Shown piece after piece: positions 32,220-39,011 of a DNA stretch of 39,011 bases; position 1 is the first letter of the stretch; every line of letters starts with the position of its first letter. The notes below the pieces were generated by a model. That model was not told the origin of the DNA, did not search any database, and was given only the letters and a program-made list of their open reading frames with translations. The DNA comes from an uncultured Clostridia bacterium (GTDB lineage: Bacteria > Bacillota > Clostridia > Christensenellales > CAG-138): positions 1 to 39,011 of the forward strand of contig CALVLD010000018.1 of assembly GCA_944336475.1 (NCBI GenBank), written 5' to 3'. The translations under genes were made by a program, and so were the position numbers.

Positions 32220-32248
32220 ATCCTAACATACGCCGACAAATAAAGCAA
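32220..32248 (-). promoter_or_regulatory. MATE gene promoter
   Basis: Minus strand TTGCTT (32248-32243), 17-nt spacer, TAGGAT (32225-32220). The -10 ends 22 bp upstream of the start codon. Confidence 0.45.
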
Positions 32249-32261
32249 ATATACTTTTGGA

Positions 32262-32793
32262 AAAAACGGATTTCGCTCACAGCAGAACCCGTTGCAATGC
32301 CCTTATCCGGCAACAGCGGCGCTCGCCCCTCGCAAACCGCTGCGCAAAACGGGCTCCGCTCACGGCAGAACCCATTGCAGAGCCTTATCCGGCAACAGCG
32401 GCGCTCGCCCCTCGCAAACCGCTGCGCAAAACGGGCTCCGCTTACAACAGAACCCGATGCAATGCCCTTATCCTAGAGCAGAGGTGCTAACCCCTCGCCT
32501 TGCAAAAAGGGCTCCGCTCACGGCAGAACCCGTTGCAGAGCCTTATCCGGCAACAGCGGCGCTTGCCTCTGGCAAACCGCTGCGCAAAACGGGCTCCGCT
32601 CACGGCAGAACCCATTGCAGAGCCTTATCCGGCAACAGCGGCGCTCGCCCCTCGCAAACCGCTGCGCAAAACGGGCTCCGCTTACAACAGAACCCGTTGC
32701 AACGCCCTTATCCGGCAACAGCGGAGCTCGCCTCTGGCAAGCCGCTGCACAAAACGAGCTTCGCTCACGGCAGAACCCGTTGTTACGGCGCTC
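32262..32793 (-). repeat. 82-bp tandem repeat array encoding two RNA stem-loops per unit
   Basis: About 6.5 units. The CTCAC/CTTAC landmark recurs at 32276, 32359, 32441, 32517, 32599, 32681 and 32764, giving a period of 82-83 bp with one 76-bp unit. Read on the minus strand, each unit has stem-loop 1, AACGGGTTCTGC / GCGGAGCCCGTT (12 pairs including two G-U), and stem-loop 2, CAGCGG(C/T)TTGCC / GGC(G/A)AG-xx-CCGCTG (12 pairs, 2-nt bulge). On the plus strand the G-U pairs become C-A mismatches. Changes between units keep the pairs. The array starts right at the tryptophanase stop. All plus-strand frames through it are open by chance. Confidence 0.88.
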
Positions 32794-34236
32794 TTATTCA
32801 AGACCCGAGGCGGCAAACACCTCGGCAAGACGCTCCCTCCAGTCGCTTGTGGGTCGGAGATAGTCGATAAAGGAGTGGCGCTCAACCGACTCATCCTCCC
32901 AGCGGAGGCCGCCTATCAGCTCCCTATGCTCATACAGCCATACGACACGGTCTATAACGTACATGATGTGCGAGAGGGTATACACCCTGCGCGGCACGGC
33001 AAGACGCACCAGCTCCATGGGCGCAACGGACTCGATGCCTATGGGAGCAGGCTGCTCGCTTGAAGCGCCACGCTCCATACCTCTTGCGCCGCTGACTATG
33101 TATATGGCGGCGGCAAGCGATGCCCCACGGAAATCCTCGGGTGCAAGATGGCTGCAGAAGCGGTTCGCATCGATGTGACAGCCCAGGCCGCCAGCCGGGG
33201 TAACCACGGGCACGCCGTGCCTGATGAACTCATCCGTCATAAAGGCAATAAAATCGGGGCCCTGGGACACGACGTTCTCGTCCATGGTCTCCTCAATGCC
33301 CACACGCATCACCTCAAGCTCGGCGCTGCTCATTCCGCCAAACGTTGGGAAGCCCTCGTAGCAACTTACAAACCCACGGATGAGCTTGAAATCCGCCTCG
33401 TCGTTGGTGCAGATGCCTCCGCCACGGGCAAAGCCCAGCTTGCGACCGCTGAAATAGACTATGTCTGCGGCATCCGCCATCTCACGGGTGATATCCGCAA
33501 TGCTCATATCCGCACGCTTGGGATCGCGCGCCTTTATGAAGTGGAGATTATCCATGACAAGGCTCATGTCCAGAACCACACGAACCCCCCTCTCACGGCA
33601 GAGAGCGGACACCTCCTGTATGTTATCCATGGATATGGGCTGCCCGCCTATCAGATTCGTACCGGCCTCTATGCGGAGGAAGGGGATGTTCTCCCTGGGA
33701 GTGGAATCGAAGAATGCCCTTAGCCGCTCCATATCGAAATCGCCCTTGAAGGGATCGCTGCCCGTTGTGACACGCCCCTTGTCGGCAAGCATCTCCGCAA
33801 CGGTGCCGCCCATGAACCCTGTCTGGGTGCGGAATGTGCCGAAGTGGAAGTTGGTGGGCACCACGCCGCCCTGCCGGACGAACGCACGGGCAAGCATGTG
33901 CTCACACGCCCTGCCCTGGTGAACGGGCAGGAAGAACCGCTTGTTCAGCATCCTCTGCACGGTGTCCGCCATGCGGTAATAGCCCTCGCCGCCGGCATAG
34001 GCATGGTCTGCCAAATGGAATGCACCGGCCTGGGCATCGCTCATGGCGTTGAAGCCGCTGTCGGTCAGCATATCTATGAAAACATCCTCTGAACGGAGGT
34101 TATACGAGCAGTTGCCCGCATAGTCGAGTGCGGCAACACGGGCCGCAGGCGGAATGAGGCGTATCGGGTGTATTGTGGAGACACGGTGCATCTCTATGGG
34201 GATGCTCGTGCCGTCAGAAAGCTTTACCTTGGACAT
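32794..34236 (-). CDS. Tryptophanase/tyrosine phenol-lyase-family PLP enzyme (divergent)
   Basis: A 480-aa PLP-dependent beta-eliminating lyase. HQGRACEHMLAR at 106-117 (phosphate cradle), VLDMSLVMDN at 221-230 (Asp 223 facing the PLP ring) and SGRKLGFARGG (Schiff-base Lys 266) match the family. The C-terminal part (GGLGCHIDANRFCSHL, later LVRLAVPRRVYTLSHI) also fits. In classic TnaA the lysine motif reads SAKKD and Asp 223 is followed by SAR; here it is SGRKL and MSL, so substrate preference may differ from tryptophan or tyrosine. AAAGGAG precedes ATG 34236. A strong promoter and a start-site palindrome lie upstream. I see no TnaC-like leader peptide. Confidence 0.87.
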   Translation of the reverse strand: MSKVKLSDGTSIPIEMHRVSTIHPIRLIPPAARVAALDYAGNCSYNLRSEDVFIDMLTDSGFNAMSDAQAGAFHLADHAYAGGEGYYRMADTVQRMLNKRFFLPVHQGRACEHMLARAFVRQGGVVPTNFHFGTFRTQTGFMGGTVAEMLADKGRVTTGSDPFKGDFDMERLRAFFDSTPRENIPFLRIEAGTNLIGGQPISMDNIQEVSALCRERGVRVVLDMSLVMDNLHFIKARDPKRADMSIADITREMADAADIVYFSGRKLGFARGGGICTNDEADFKLIRGFVSCYEGFPTFGGMSSAELEVMRVGIEETMDENVVSQGPDFIAFMTDEFIRHGVPVVTPAGGLGCHIDANRFCSHLAPEDFRGASLAAAIYIVSGARGMERGASSEQPAPIGIESVAPMELVRLAVPRRVYTLSHIMYVIDRVVWLYEHRELIGGLRWEDESVERHSFIDYLRPTSDWRERLAEVFAASGLE

Positions 34237-34272
34237 TTTGACTCCTTTAACAGATTATATTTATATCACGCA

Positions 34273-34294
34273 CAGGGGGAGCACGCTCCCCCTG
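34273..34294 (-). promoter_or_regulatory. Strong palindrome at the tryptophanase-gene transcription start
   Basis: CAGGGGGAGC-AC-GCTCCCCCTG is a 10-bp perfect stem covering about -1 to +21. There is no U-tract after it. It may be an operator or a 5'-end mRNA hairpin that slows decay. Confidence 0.55.
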
Positions 34295-34299
34295 CCGTC

Positions 34300-34328
34300 A
34301 TTATACATACTATTCAAAAATTTTTCAA
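34300..34328 (-). promoter_or_regulatory. Strong promoter of the tryptophanase-family gene
   Basis: Minus strand TTGAAA (34328-34323), 17-nt spacer, consensus TATAAT (34305-34300). It lies about 60 bp upstream of the start codon. Confidence 0.75.
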
Positions 34329-34345
34329 CCGGTGATCTCTGCACG

Positions 34346-35599
34346 TCAGCCGTTCAGCACGAACCACACGAAGAAGTGCGGCGTGCCGTCCGTGCCCATG
34401 CCGAGAGGATGCCCGTATATGCGGTTGTACTGCGCACCCTCGGTCAGCGCCGATGCCGAGCCGTAGTGGTTGTGATACTCTATCGTGATAACGTTCCCGT
34501 CGGTCAGTGTGAACGTAGCGATGAGTATATCCCCCTGCTCAAGTATGGAGGTCACGGTGCCCTTTATTTCATACCCACGGTCGGAGGGCGTCAAAAACGC
34601 ATTATAGTCCATTGCCCACGCACTCTCAACATATGCACGCCAGTCGGGGGCGCGCTGTATGAATATCTCACGGGTGTACTGCGTGCCGCCGGGAGATATG
34701 GTGGTTAGCAGTATGGGAAAGCTCCCCGTCTGCGCCACGGTCACAGCGAAACTGAAATTGCCGTCCGCATCGACCGTCGGCTCCGCCGAGACGGACACAT
34801 GCTCCGAGCTAGACGAGGCAGTGAGCCCATAGCCCTTGGGTACCCGGCCCCATATGTTGAGCGATTGGCCGGTGGTGCGCTGGCTGTAACTCGTATCGCC
34901 GTACTCGTAGGGCATCTGTATGGGGTTTTCCCCTGCGGCAACGCTCTCAACCGTTATGTGGAACACCGTGCGGTGTATCTGATAGCCTGCAAGCCTTGCC
35001 TCAAGCACTGCGGAGACGTCTCCCACCTCAAAAAACTCAAGCATTGCCGAAAAGCTGCCGTCCGCACCAACGCTCACGGGGTTACCATCGAGAGTTATGC
35101 TGACGCCGGACTGCGCAACGCTGCCGTAGATGTTTGCAATGCCGTCCACGGCGGTTACGGTATCGCCCGTGGTGAATGTGATGTCAAGCGCCGGCACGGG
35201 CACCTGAACCGTACCTGTGCGCACCTGAGTCTCCGTCCCGTCTGAATTGCGCATGTAGACGAGTGGAGTGGCGGTATACTCTGTGCCCGCAACGGGCTCG
35301 GTGGGCATGAGGCAGGACAGGGGAACATTAAAGCGGACATAGCCGTCCCTGCCCACGGTGGCCTCCTGCCGTGCGCCTGTGTTGGTAACATACACCAGCA
35401 CGGTATCCCTCGGGGCGTACACATACACATAGTACTTCTCCGCATCATCGGGATTCTGCTCGATGCGGTTGCGAGAGTCCCCGACAAGCCCGTTCGCATC
35501 GGGAACGAGCACGGGCTCGTCGGCACAGGCGGCAAGGGCAAGCATGGCAGTAACCAGCATCGCCGAGAGCAGCGCTCGCAAAACACGATTTATATTCAT
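34346..35599 (-). CDS. Exported lipoprotein with Ig-like beta domains, unknown function
   Basis: A 417-aa lipoprotein. The signal peptide of residues 1-24 (NINRVLRALLSAMLVTAMLA) ends in the lipobox LAAC with Cys 25. The mature part is beta-rich, with several Ig- or bacterial-Ig-like repeats at about 40-110, 120-210 and 215-300. Phrases such as VDGIANIYGSVAQSGVSITLDG and VDADGNFSFAVTVAQTG are typical of glycine/asparagine-turn Ig folds. The last 80 residues (GYEIKGTVTSILEQGDILIA) look like an OB-type or small beta-barrel domain. AAAGGAGG precedes ATG 35599; an upstream extension has no ribosome site. Probably a surface-anchored binding protein; no enzyme motif is seen. Confidence 0.82.
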   Translation of the reverse strand: MNINRVLRALLSAMLVTAMLALAACADEPVLVPDANGLVGDSRNRIEQNPDDAEKYYVYVYAPRDTVLVYVTNTGARQEATVGRDGYVRFNVPLSCLMPTEPVAGTEYTATPLVYMRNSDGTETQVRTGTVQVPVPALDITFTTGDTVTAVDGIANIYGSVAQSGVSITLDGNPVSVGADGSFSAMLEFFEVGDVSAVLEARLAGYQIHRTVFHITVESVAAGENPIQMPYEYGDTSYSQRTTGQSLNIWGRVPKGYGLTASSSSEHVSVSAEPTVDADGNFSFAVTVAQTGSFPILLTTISPGGTQYTREIFIQRAPDWRAYVESAWAMDYNAFLTPSDRGYEIKGTVTSILEQGDILIATFTLTDGNVITIEYHNHYGSASALTEGAQYNRIYGHPLGMGTDGTPHFFVWFVLNG

Positions 35600-35651
35600 A
35601 TTGCCTCCTTTGCATAAAAACGGTAGCCGTAAATATAACGCAGCAAACAGC

Positions 35652-35682
35652 GCATAGGTTCCCGATCCATTATAACCTATGC
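35652..35682 (-). promoter_or_regulatory. Inverted repeat across the lipoprotein-gene -10 box
   Basis: GCATAGGTT and AACCTATGC (9 bp each, 13-nt spacer) flank and partly cover a minus-strand TATAAT at 35674-35669. No good -35 is visible. This suggests binding of a dimeric regulator. Confidence 0.5.
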
Positions 35683-35777
35683 TGTGAAAAAATGCCATAG
35701 ACAAGTTGGACTGTATTCGGCTGCATCGGCACTAAGCAATGCTTGGCGTCCGGCAAACAGGGCTTTGAGAGTATGCA

Positions 35778-36078
35778 TAGGGGTTCTGTCCCCCCAACGT
35801 CCCCCGATAGGGGGCGCCGCCCCCTCAGACCCCTGCAAGGGACTGCGCCCCTTGACCCGCAGGGTTCGTCGATGGGGGCGGCCCCTTAAGTGCTGATGCC
35901 GAATGATGTTTTTAATCCCGAATTTGCAGCGCAAATTCGGGATTGAAGTTTGAACACATATCTGTATCTTAATAGCAGGCTCGCATGCCCTGCCCCATTC
36001 CTTTTTCAAGGGGCTTGGGGACGCTTTTCGGAAAAAGCGTCCCCAACGTTTCCCTCGGTAGGGGGCTGCCAACTGAGC
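35778..36078 (-). repeat. Multi-hairpin intergenic repeat, single copy after lysS
   Basis: One copy in minus orientation, starting about 85 bp after the stop of the class I LysRS gene. It shows all hairpins of the family, including the GGGGACGC stem at about 36017-36043 and the 14-bp AATCCCGAATTTGC stem at about 35914-35944. The left boundary is near 35782. The rest of the 35683-35777 gap holds no gene. Confidence 0.9.
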
Positions 36079-36163
36079 GGCAGCGCCGAATGATGCGCTT
36101 AATGCTTGGAATTATTCTCATCGGCCGTGCGCATACTTTGCCCTTGGGGAAGGGGCGTATCGG

Positions 36164-38179
36164 CTACTTTATCTGCGTGCCAACGGGCACTATGTCGTCG
36201 ACGAACACCACCTGACAGCCACAGGCATTGTTGGTAGCGGCGAGGAGCATGCCGTTGCTCTCCACACCGGTGATGCGTGCGGGGGCAAGGTTGGCGATGA
36301 CTATGAGCTTTTTGCCGACAAGCTCCTCGGGGGTGTAGTACGCCTTTATGCTGGAGACTATCACCCTTTCTCCCATGCCGTCATCGAGGGTGAGCTTGTA
36401 GCAGGAGTGGGACTTGCGTATCTCCTGGCATTTGACTATCCTGCACACACGCAGGTCAAGCTTTTCAAAATCATCTATGGTGATCTGTGGCGCGAGCGGC
36501 TTTACCGGATCGGGCTCGCCGTAGACGACAGCCCTCTTCTCCGGCTCGGCTGCCTTGAGCGCCGCCGCATCAAGCTCACGCTCCTCATCTGTCTGCGGAT
36601 GGGAAAAATCGAGCAGGTGGAGGTAATCGTCCTTTTCCACGGCATAGAGGAACAGGTACAGGCGAGGCCCCCTCTCCCTATCTATGAGCAGGCGGTAGAC
36701 ATTTTTGAAGAACACGCCCTGCGCAGCCTTAAGGGTCTTTTCATCGGCCTCCGCAAGCAGGAGCTTGGGTATGGCATACAGCTCGGCACTGAGCTCATCA
36801 AGGGTGTAGCCGCCGTTCTTCAAAAGCGTGTGCAGACGGGCTATCTCATCCCTCTCGATATCGGAAAGGGTGTTGTAGACCTCAAAATTACGTGTCCTGC
36901 GGAGACGGTTCACGCTCTCCGGCGAGCAATTTTCAAGCCAGTAGCGCGCCATGGGCAGACGGTTGGCAAAGTCCACCGCCTTGTAGGGCGTACCAACCTT
37001 TTCAAACACGCGCTCCAGCATGGGGATGTTAAAATCCACTATGGAGCCGAACTGCACCAGCAGGTTCATGGGCACGGTCTCAGGCTTTCTCCCCTCGATA
37101 ATGCAGTTTTCCATTATGGAGGAGACATACTCATCCGCAGTGCCTGCGGAATAGTCCTTGTACATACGGTCAAACTCGAAGTACTGACGCAGTATGCCGT
37201 CATCAAAACAGAAGTCGAACGCCTTGGACGGCTCGGTCTTGGAGTAGAGCCAGAGTATCACCTCGGGCTCGTATATATTGAGCAGCGTTGACGGCGTGAG
37301 GTTGAGGCCGGTGGAGCCGCTCATCTTGCCGGTGGAGCCCTTTATGCCGATGAACTCATAGCCCACGAACATGGGCGGTTCGTACCCGAATATCCTCTGC
37401 GCTATCACACGGGATGTCTGATAGCTGCCCGTGGGTGCGGCATGATCCTTGCCGCCGGGCTCAAAGTCAACTCCCTCGTATGCCCAACGCATGGCCCAAT
37501 CGACCTTCCACGCCAGCTTGCAGTGGTGATCGCAGGTGAAGTCGATATCCGTCTCGTGGCCGCAGGCACAGGAGTAGTGTGCATGGGTGCAGTCCTCGGA
37601 GATGTTTGTCACCCTGGTGGTGTCCCGGTGGCATACGGGGCAGTAAACCGCAACGGGGCAGTAGGCCTCACGCTCGCCCTCGGCGGCATCCTGAGTGCGG
37701 AAGCTGTCCAGAATGTCGAATATCTCTCCCCGGTGGCGCAGTGCGTGGATGATGGCATTGGTGTAGGCGCCGCTCTCGTACATCTGGGCCTGATGCACAT
37801 ACTGCATATCGATGCCAAAGCGCTTCATGCTCTGCTCAAACTCCGCCTCGAAGTGAGCGGCATATGTGTCAAAGCCGTCGTCAAATGGATTAGGTACGGC
37901 GGAGAGGGCGCAGCCGATGTACTGCTCGTACCCGTCGGCAGCTGCGGCAACATTTGCAGGCACCTTACGCATACGGTCATACTCGTCCCAGGAGAACACC
38001 AGCTTGGCCTTTTTGCCCAGTTTGCGGAGCGCCTTGACTACGAAGTAGCTCGTTGCCACATCCCTGAAGTTGCCTATATGTATCGACCCCGACGGGCTTA
38101 TGCCTGCGGCACAGACATACACCTCCTTATCAGGCTTGCGCTCGATGAGCTTCTTGGCGATTTCAACAGACCAGTGCAT
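36164..38179 (-). CDS. lysS: Class I lysyl-tRNA synthetase with C-terminal Trbp111-like domain
   Basis: A 671-aa enzyme that charges tRNA-Lys, of the class I (archaeal-type) LysRS rather than the usual bacterial class II. The HIGH-like motif GISPSGSIHIGN is at 26-37 and KMSGS is at 285-289. A zinc-type knuckle has CPVC (180-183) and CACG (204-207). The alpha-helical anticodon domain ends at about 540. Residues 566-671 form a tRNA-binding OB domain (DFEKLDLRVCRIVKC, later NLAPARITGVESNGMLLAA), as in Trbp111 and MetRS tails. ATG 38179 is preferred: GGAGG is correctly spaced and the family begins MHW. A second ATG five codons upstream overlaps that ribosome site. I recall no common LysRS1 with this tail. 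Confidence 0.93.
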   Translation of the reverse strand: MHWSVEIAKKLIERKPDKEVYVCAAGISPSGSIHIGNFRDVATSYFVVKALRKLGKKAKLVFSWDEYDRMRKVPANVAAAADGYEQYIGCALSAVPNPFDDGFDTYAAHFEAEFEQSMKRFGIDMQYVHQAQMYESGAYTNAIIHALRHRGEIFDILDSFRTQDAAEGEREAYCPVAVYCPVCHRDTTRVTNISEDCTHAHYSCACGHETDIDFTCDHHCKLAWKVDWAMRWAYEGVDFEPGGKDHAAPTGSYQTSRVIAQRIFGYEPPMFVGYEFIGIKGSTGKMSGSTGLNLTPSTLLNIYEPEVILWLYSKTEPSKAFDFCFDDGILRQYFEFDRMYKDYSAGTADEYVSSIMENCIIEGRKPETVPMNLLVQFGSIVDFNIPMLERVFEKVGTPYKAVDFANRLPMARYWLENCSPESVNRLRRTRNFEVYNTLSDIERDEIARLHTLLKNGGYTLDELSAELYAIPKLLLAEADEKTLKAAQGVFFKNVYRLLIDRERGPRLYLFLYAVEKDDYLHLLDFSHPQTDEERELDAAALKAAEPEKRAVVYGEPDPVKPLAPQITIDDFEKLDLRVCRIVKCQEIRKSHSCYKLTLDDGMGERVIVSSIKAYYTPEELVGKKLIVIANLAPARITGVESNGMLLAATNNACGCQVVFVDDIVPVGTQIK

Positions 38180-38198
38180 AATATCCTCCGGCATTATT

Positions 38199-38220
38199 TT
38201 CCCATAGTATGGGAATTATA
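38199..38220 (-). promoter_or_regulatory. LysRS1 promoter -10 with 17-bp palindrome at the start site
   Basis: A minus-strand TATAAT occupies 38220-38215. It directly abuts, with one shared base, the perfect 17-bp palindrome TTCCCATAGTATGGGAA (38199-38215), which would span +1. No good -35 is seen. A repressor site is likely, unless the palindrome acts in the RNA. I see no T-box-like long leader. Confidence 0.6.
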
Positions 38221-38420
38221 CCTCAACATGATACCATAGGGTGCTCGCTTTTGCAATATTTGCTTGTCTGTATTCTCCGCGGTTTTAGGAAAATGCATGT
38301 CGTCGGCGCTCCGGGATCCTCCTCTGCACAGGGCCCCTTTGGGCGCGCTATTCGCGCAGGGATGCCATATTCGGGGCGCAGTGCGGAAGTTGCCTTATGA
38401 CCCCCGCTGACAATGCAATG
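38221..38420. other. Gene-free spacer upstream of lysS
   Basis: About 200 bp without a supported reading frame. It contains the upstream part of the LysRS1 promoter region. Nothing else recognisable. Confidence 0.4.
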
Positions 38421-38550
38421 CCTCCCCCGCGCAAAGTGAGGCGGCACGGCGAAGCCACGCCCAAAGCCTCCCTTGTGTAAAGGGAAGTGTCATGGCAAAG
38501 CCACCCCCAAAGCACCCCTTGTGCAAAGGAAGGTGGAACGGCGAAGCCCC
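38421..38550. repeat. 46-bp degenerate tandem repeat, three copies
   Basis: Units start at 38421, 38467 and 38513 (period 46). Each has a CCTCCCTTGTGTAAAGG-type hairpin and a GGCGAAGCC core. It resembles a repeat type I associate with intergenic regions of gut Clostridia. It is not CRISPR: there are no unique spacers. Confidence 0.75.
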
Positions 38551-38574
38551 CTATCGTAGGCTATTCTTTTTCCC

Positions 38575-38868
38575 CGAAACAGGGAGAACGCTGGGGACGC
38601 TTAAGGGAAACGTTGGGGACGCTTTTTCCGAAAAGCGTCCCCAAACCCCTTGAAAAAGGGAGGGACAGGGCAAGCAAAGCCGCAATTACATACTAAAAAC
38701 CATTCCTGACTAAATCCCGAATTTGCAACGCAAATTCGGGATTAGAAGAATCATTCGGTTTTTATCTCACAAGGGGCAATCCCCATCGACGAACCCTGCG
38801 GGTCAAGGGACGCAGTCCCTTGCAGGGGTTTTAGGGGGCGGAGCCCCCTATCGGAGGGAGGACGTTGA
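38575..38868 (+). repeat. Multi-hairpin intergenic repeat, right-end copy 1
   Basis: Plus-orientation copy with the GGGGACGC hairpin at 38615 and a 14-bp AATCCCGAATTTGC stem near 38714. The loop differs from other copies (AAC instead of AGC or GCT). The preceding 46-bp array is separate in sequence. Confidence 0.88.
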
Positions 38869-39011
38869 GGACGCTTAAGGAGGACGTTGGGGACGCTTTT
38901 TCCGAAAAGCGTCCCCAAACCCCTTGAAAAAGGAAGGGACAGGGCAAGCAAAGCCGCAATTACATACTAAAAACCATTCCTGACTAAATCCCGAATTTGC
39001 AACGCAAATTC
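38869..39011 (+). repeat. Multi-hairpin intergenic repeat, right-end copy 2 (cut)
   Basis: Tandem copy with its GGGGACGC hairpin 274 bp after that of copy 1 (38889). It is cut by the window end within the 14-bp stem. Confidence 0.88.

Noticed and set aside
32262-32793. CRISPR array
   Set aside because: Units are contiguous and about 82 bp with no unique spacers; no cas genes are near.
32216-32870. Several plus-strand frames up to 192 aa through the tandem repeat
   Set aside because: The 82-bp unit lacks stops in all three plus frames, so long frames arise automatically. The period is not a multiple of three, so no constant peptide repeat results, and there is no ribosome site.

Overview
The window looks like about 39 kb of chromosome from an anaerobic, spore-forming member of the Clostridia. 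The signs are a SpoIIR gene, an [FeFe]-hydrogenase operon of the NADH/ferredoxin type, KtrAB, a DUF368 flippase, moderately high G+C and AAGGAGG-type ribosome sites. No rRNA or tRNA gene and no CRISPR array is visible, so I do not name a genus.

Layout. 1-377: tandem multi-hairpin intergenic repeat. 378-2565 (-): DUF368 flippase and a beta-class DNA methyltransferase in one operon. 2685-12334 (-): a partial N4-gp56-type prophage or domesticated capsid locus. It has a near-perfect promoter with an operator-like palindrome, then scaffold-like protein, major capsid protein, baseplate/fibre proteins, endolysin and holin. An antiparallel EamA transporter follows, and then the connector and beta-propeller module. 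No terminase, portal or integrase is seen. 12.4-13.2 kb is nearly gene-free. 13.2-15.9 kb (+): spoIIR, ktrB, ktrA. 15.9-17.6 kb (-): DUF47 and Pit phosphate uptake. 17.6-18.5 kb: decayed genes. 18.6-21.8 kb (+): uppP, a YitT-family protein and a PepV-like dipeptidase.

22.0-30.2 kb (+) is one ten-gene hydrogenase operon. It encodes a HydABC-type bifurcating hydrogenase, a second, sensory-type [FeFe] hydrogenase with altered active-site loops, two DRTGG-domain proteins, two GHKL ATPases (one RsbW/SpoIIAB-like), a PHP phosphoesterase and a small [2Fe-2S] protein. The probable logic is an H2 or redox sensor that signals through the ATPase and DRTGG proteins to control the operon or its enzymes. 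30.2-30.8 kb holds two tandem copies of the intergenic repeat.

30.8-38.2 kb (-): a MATE transporter, an array of 82-bp tandem repeats predicted to form paired RNA stem-loops, a divergent tryptophanase-family enzyme, a lipoprotein, another intergenic repeat, and a class I lysyl-tRNA synthetase fused to a C-terminal Trbp111-like domain. The right end holds a 46-bp repeat array and two more copies of the long repeat. The most unusual items are the 82-bp array with compensatory changes, the capsid locus with its own regulated promoter, the sensory hydrogenase module, and the long repeat that follows genes in a fixed orientation.
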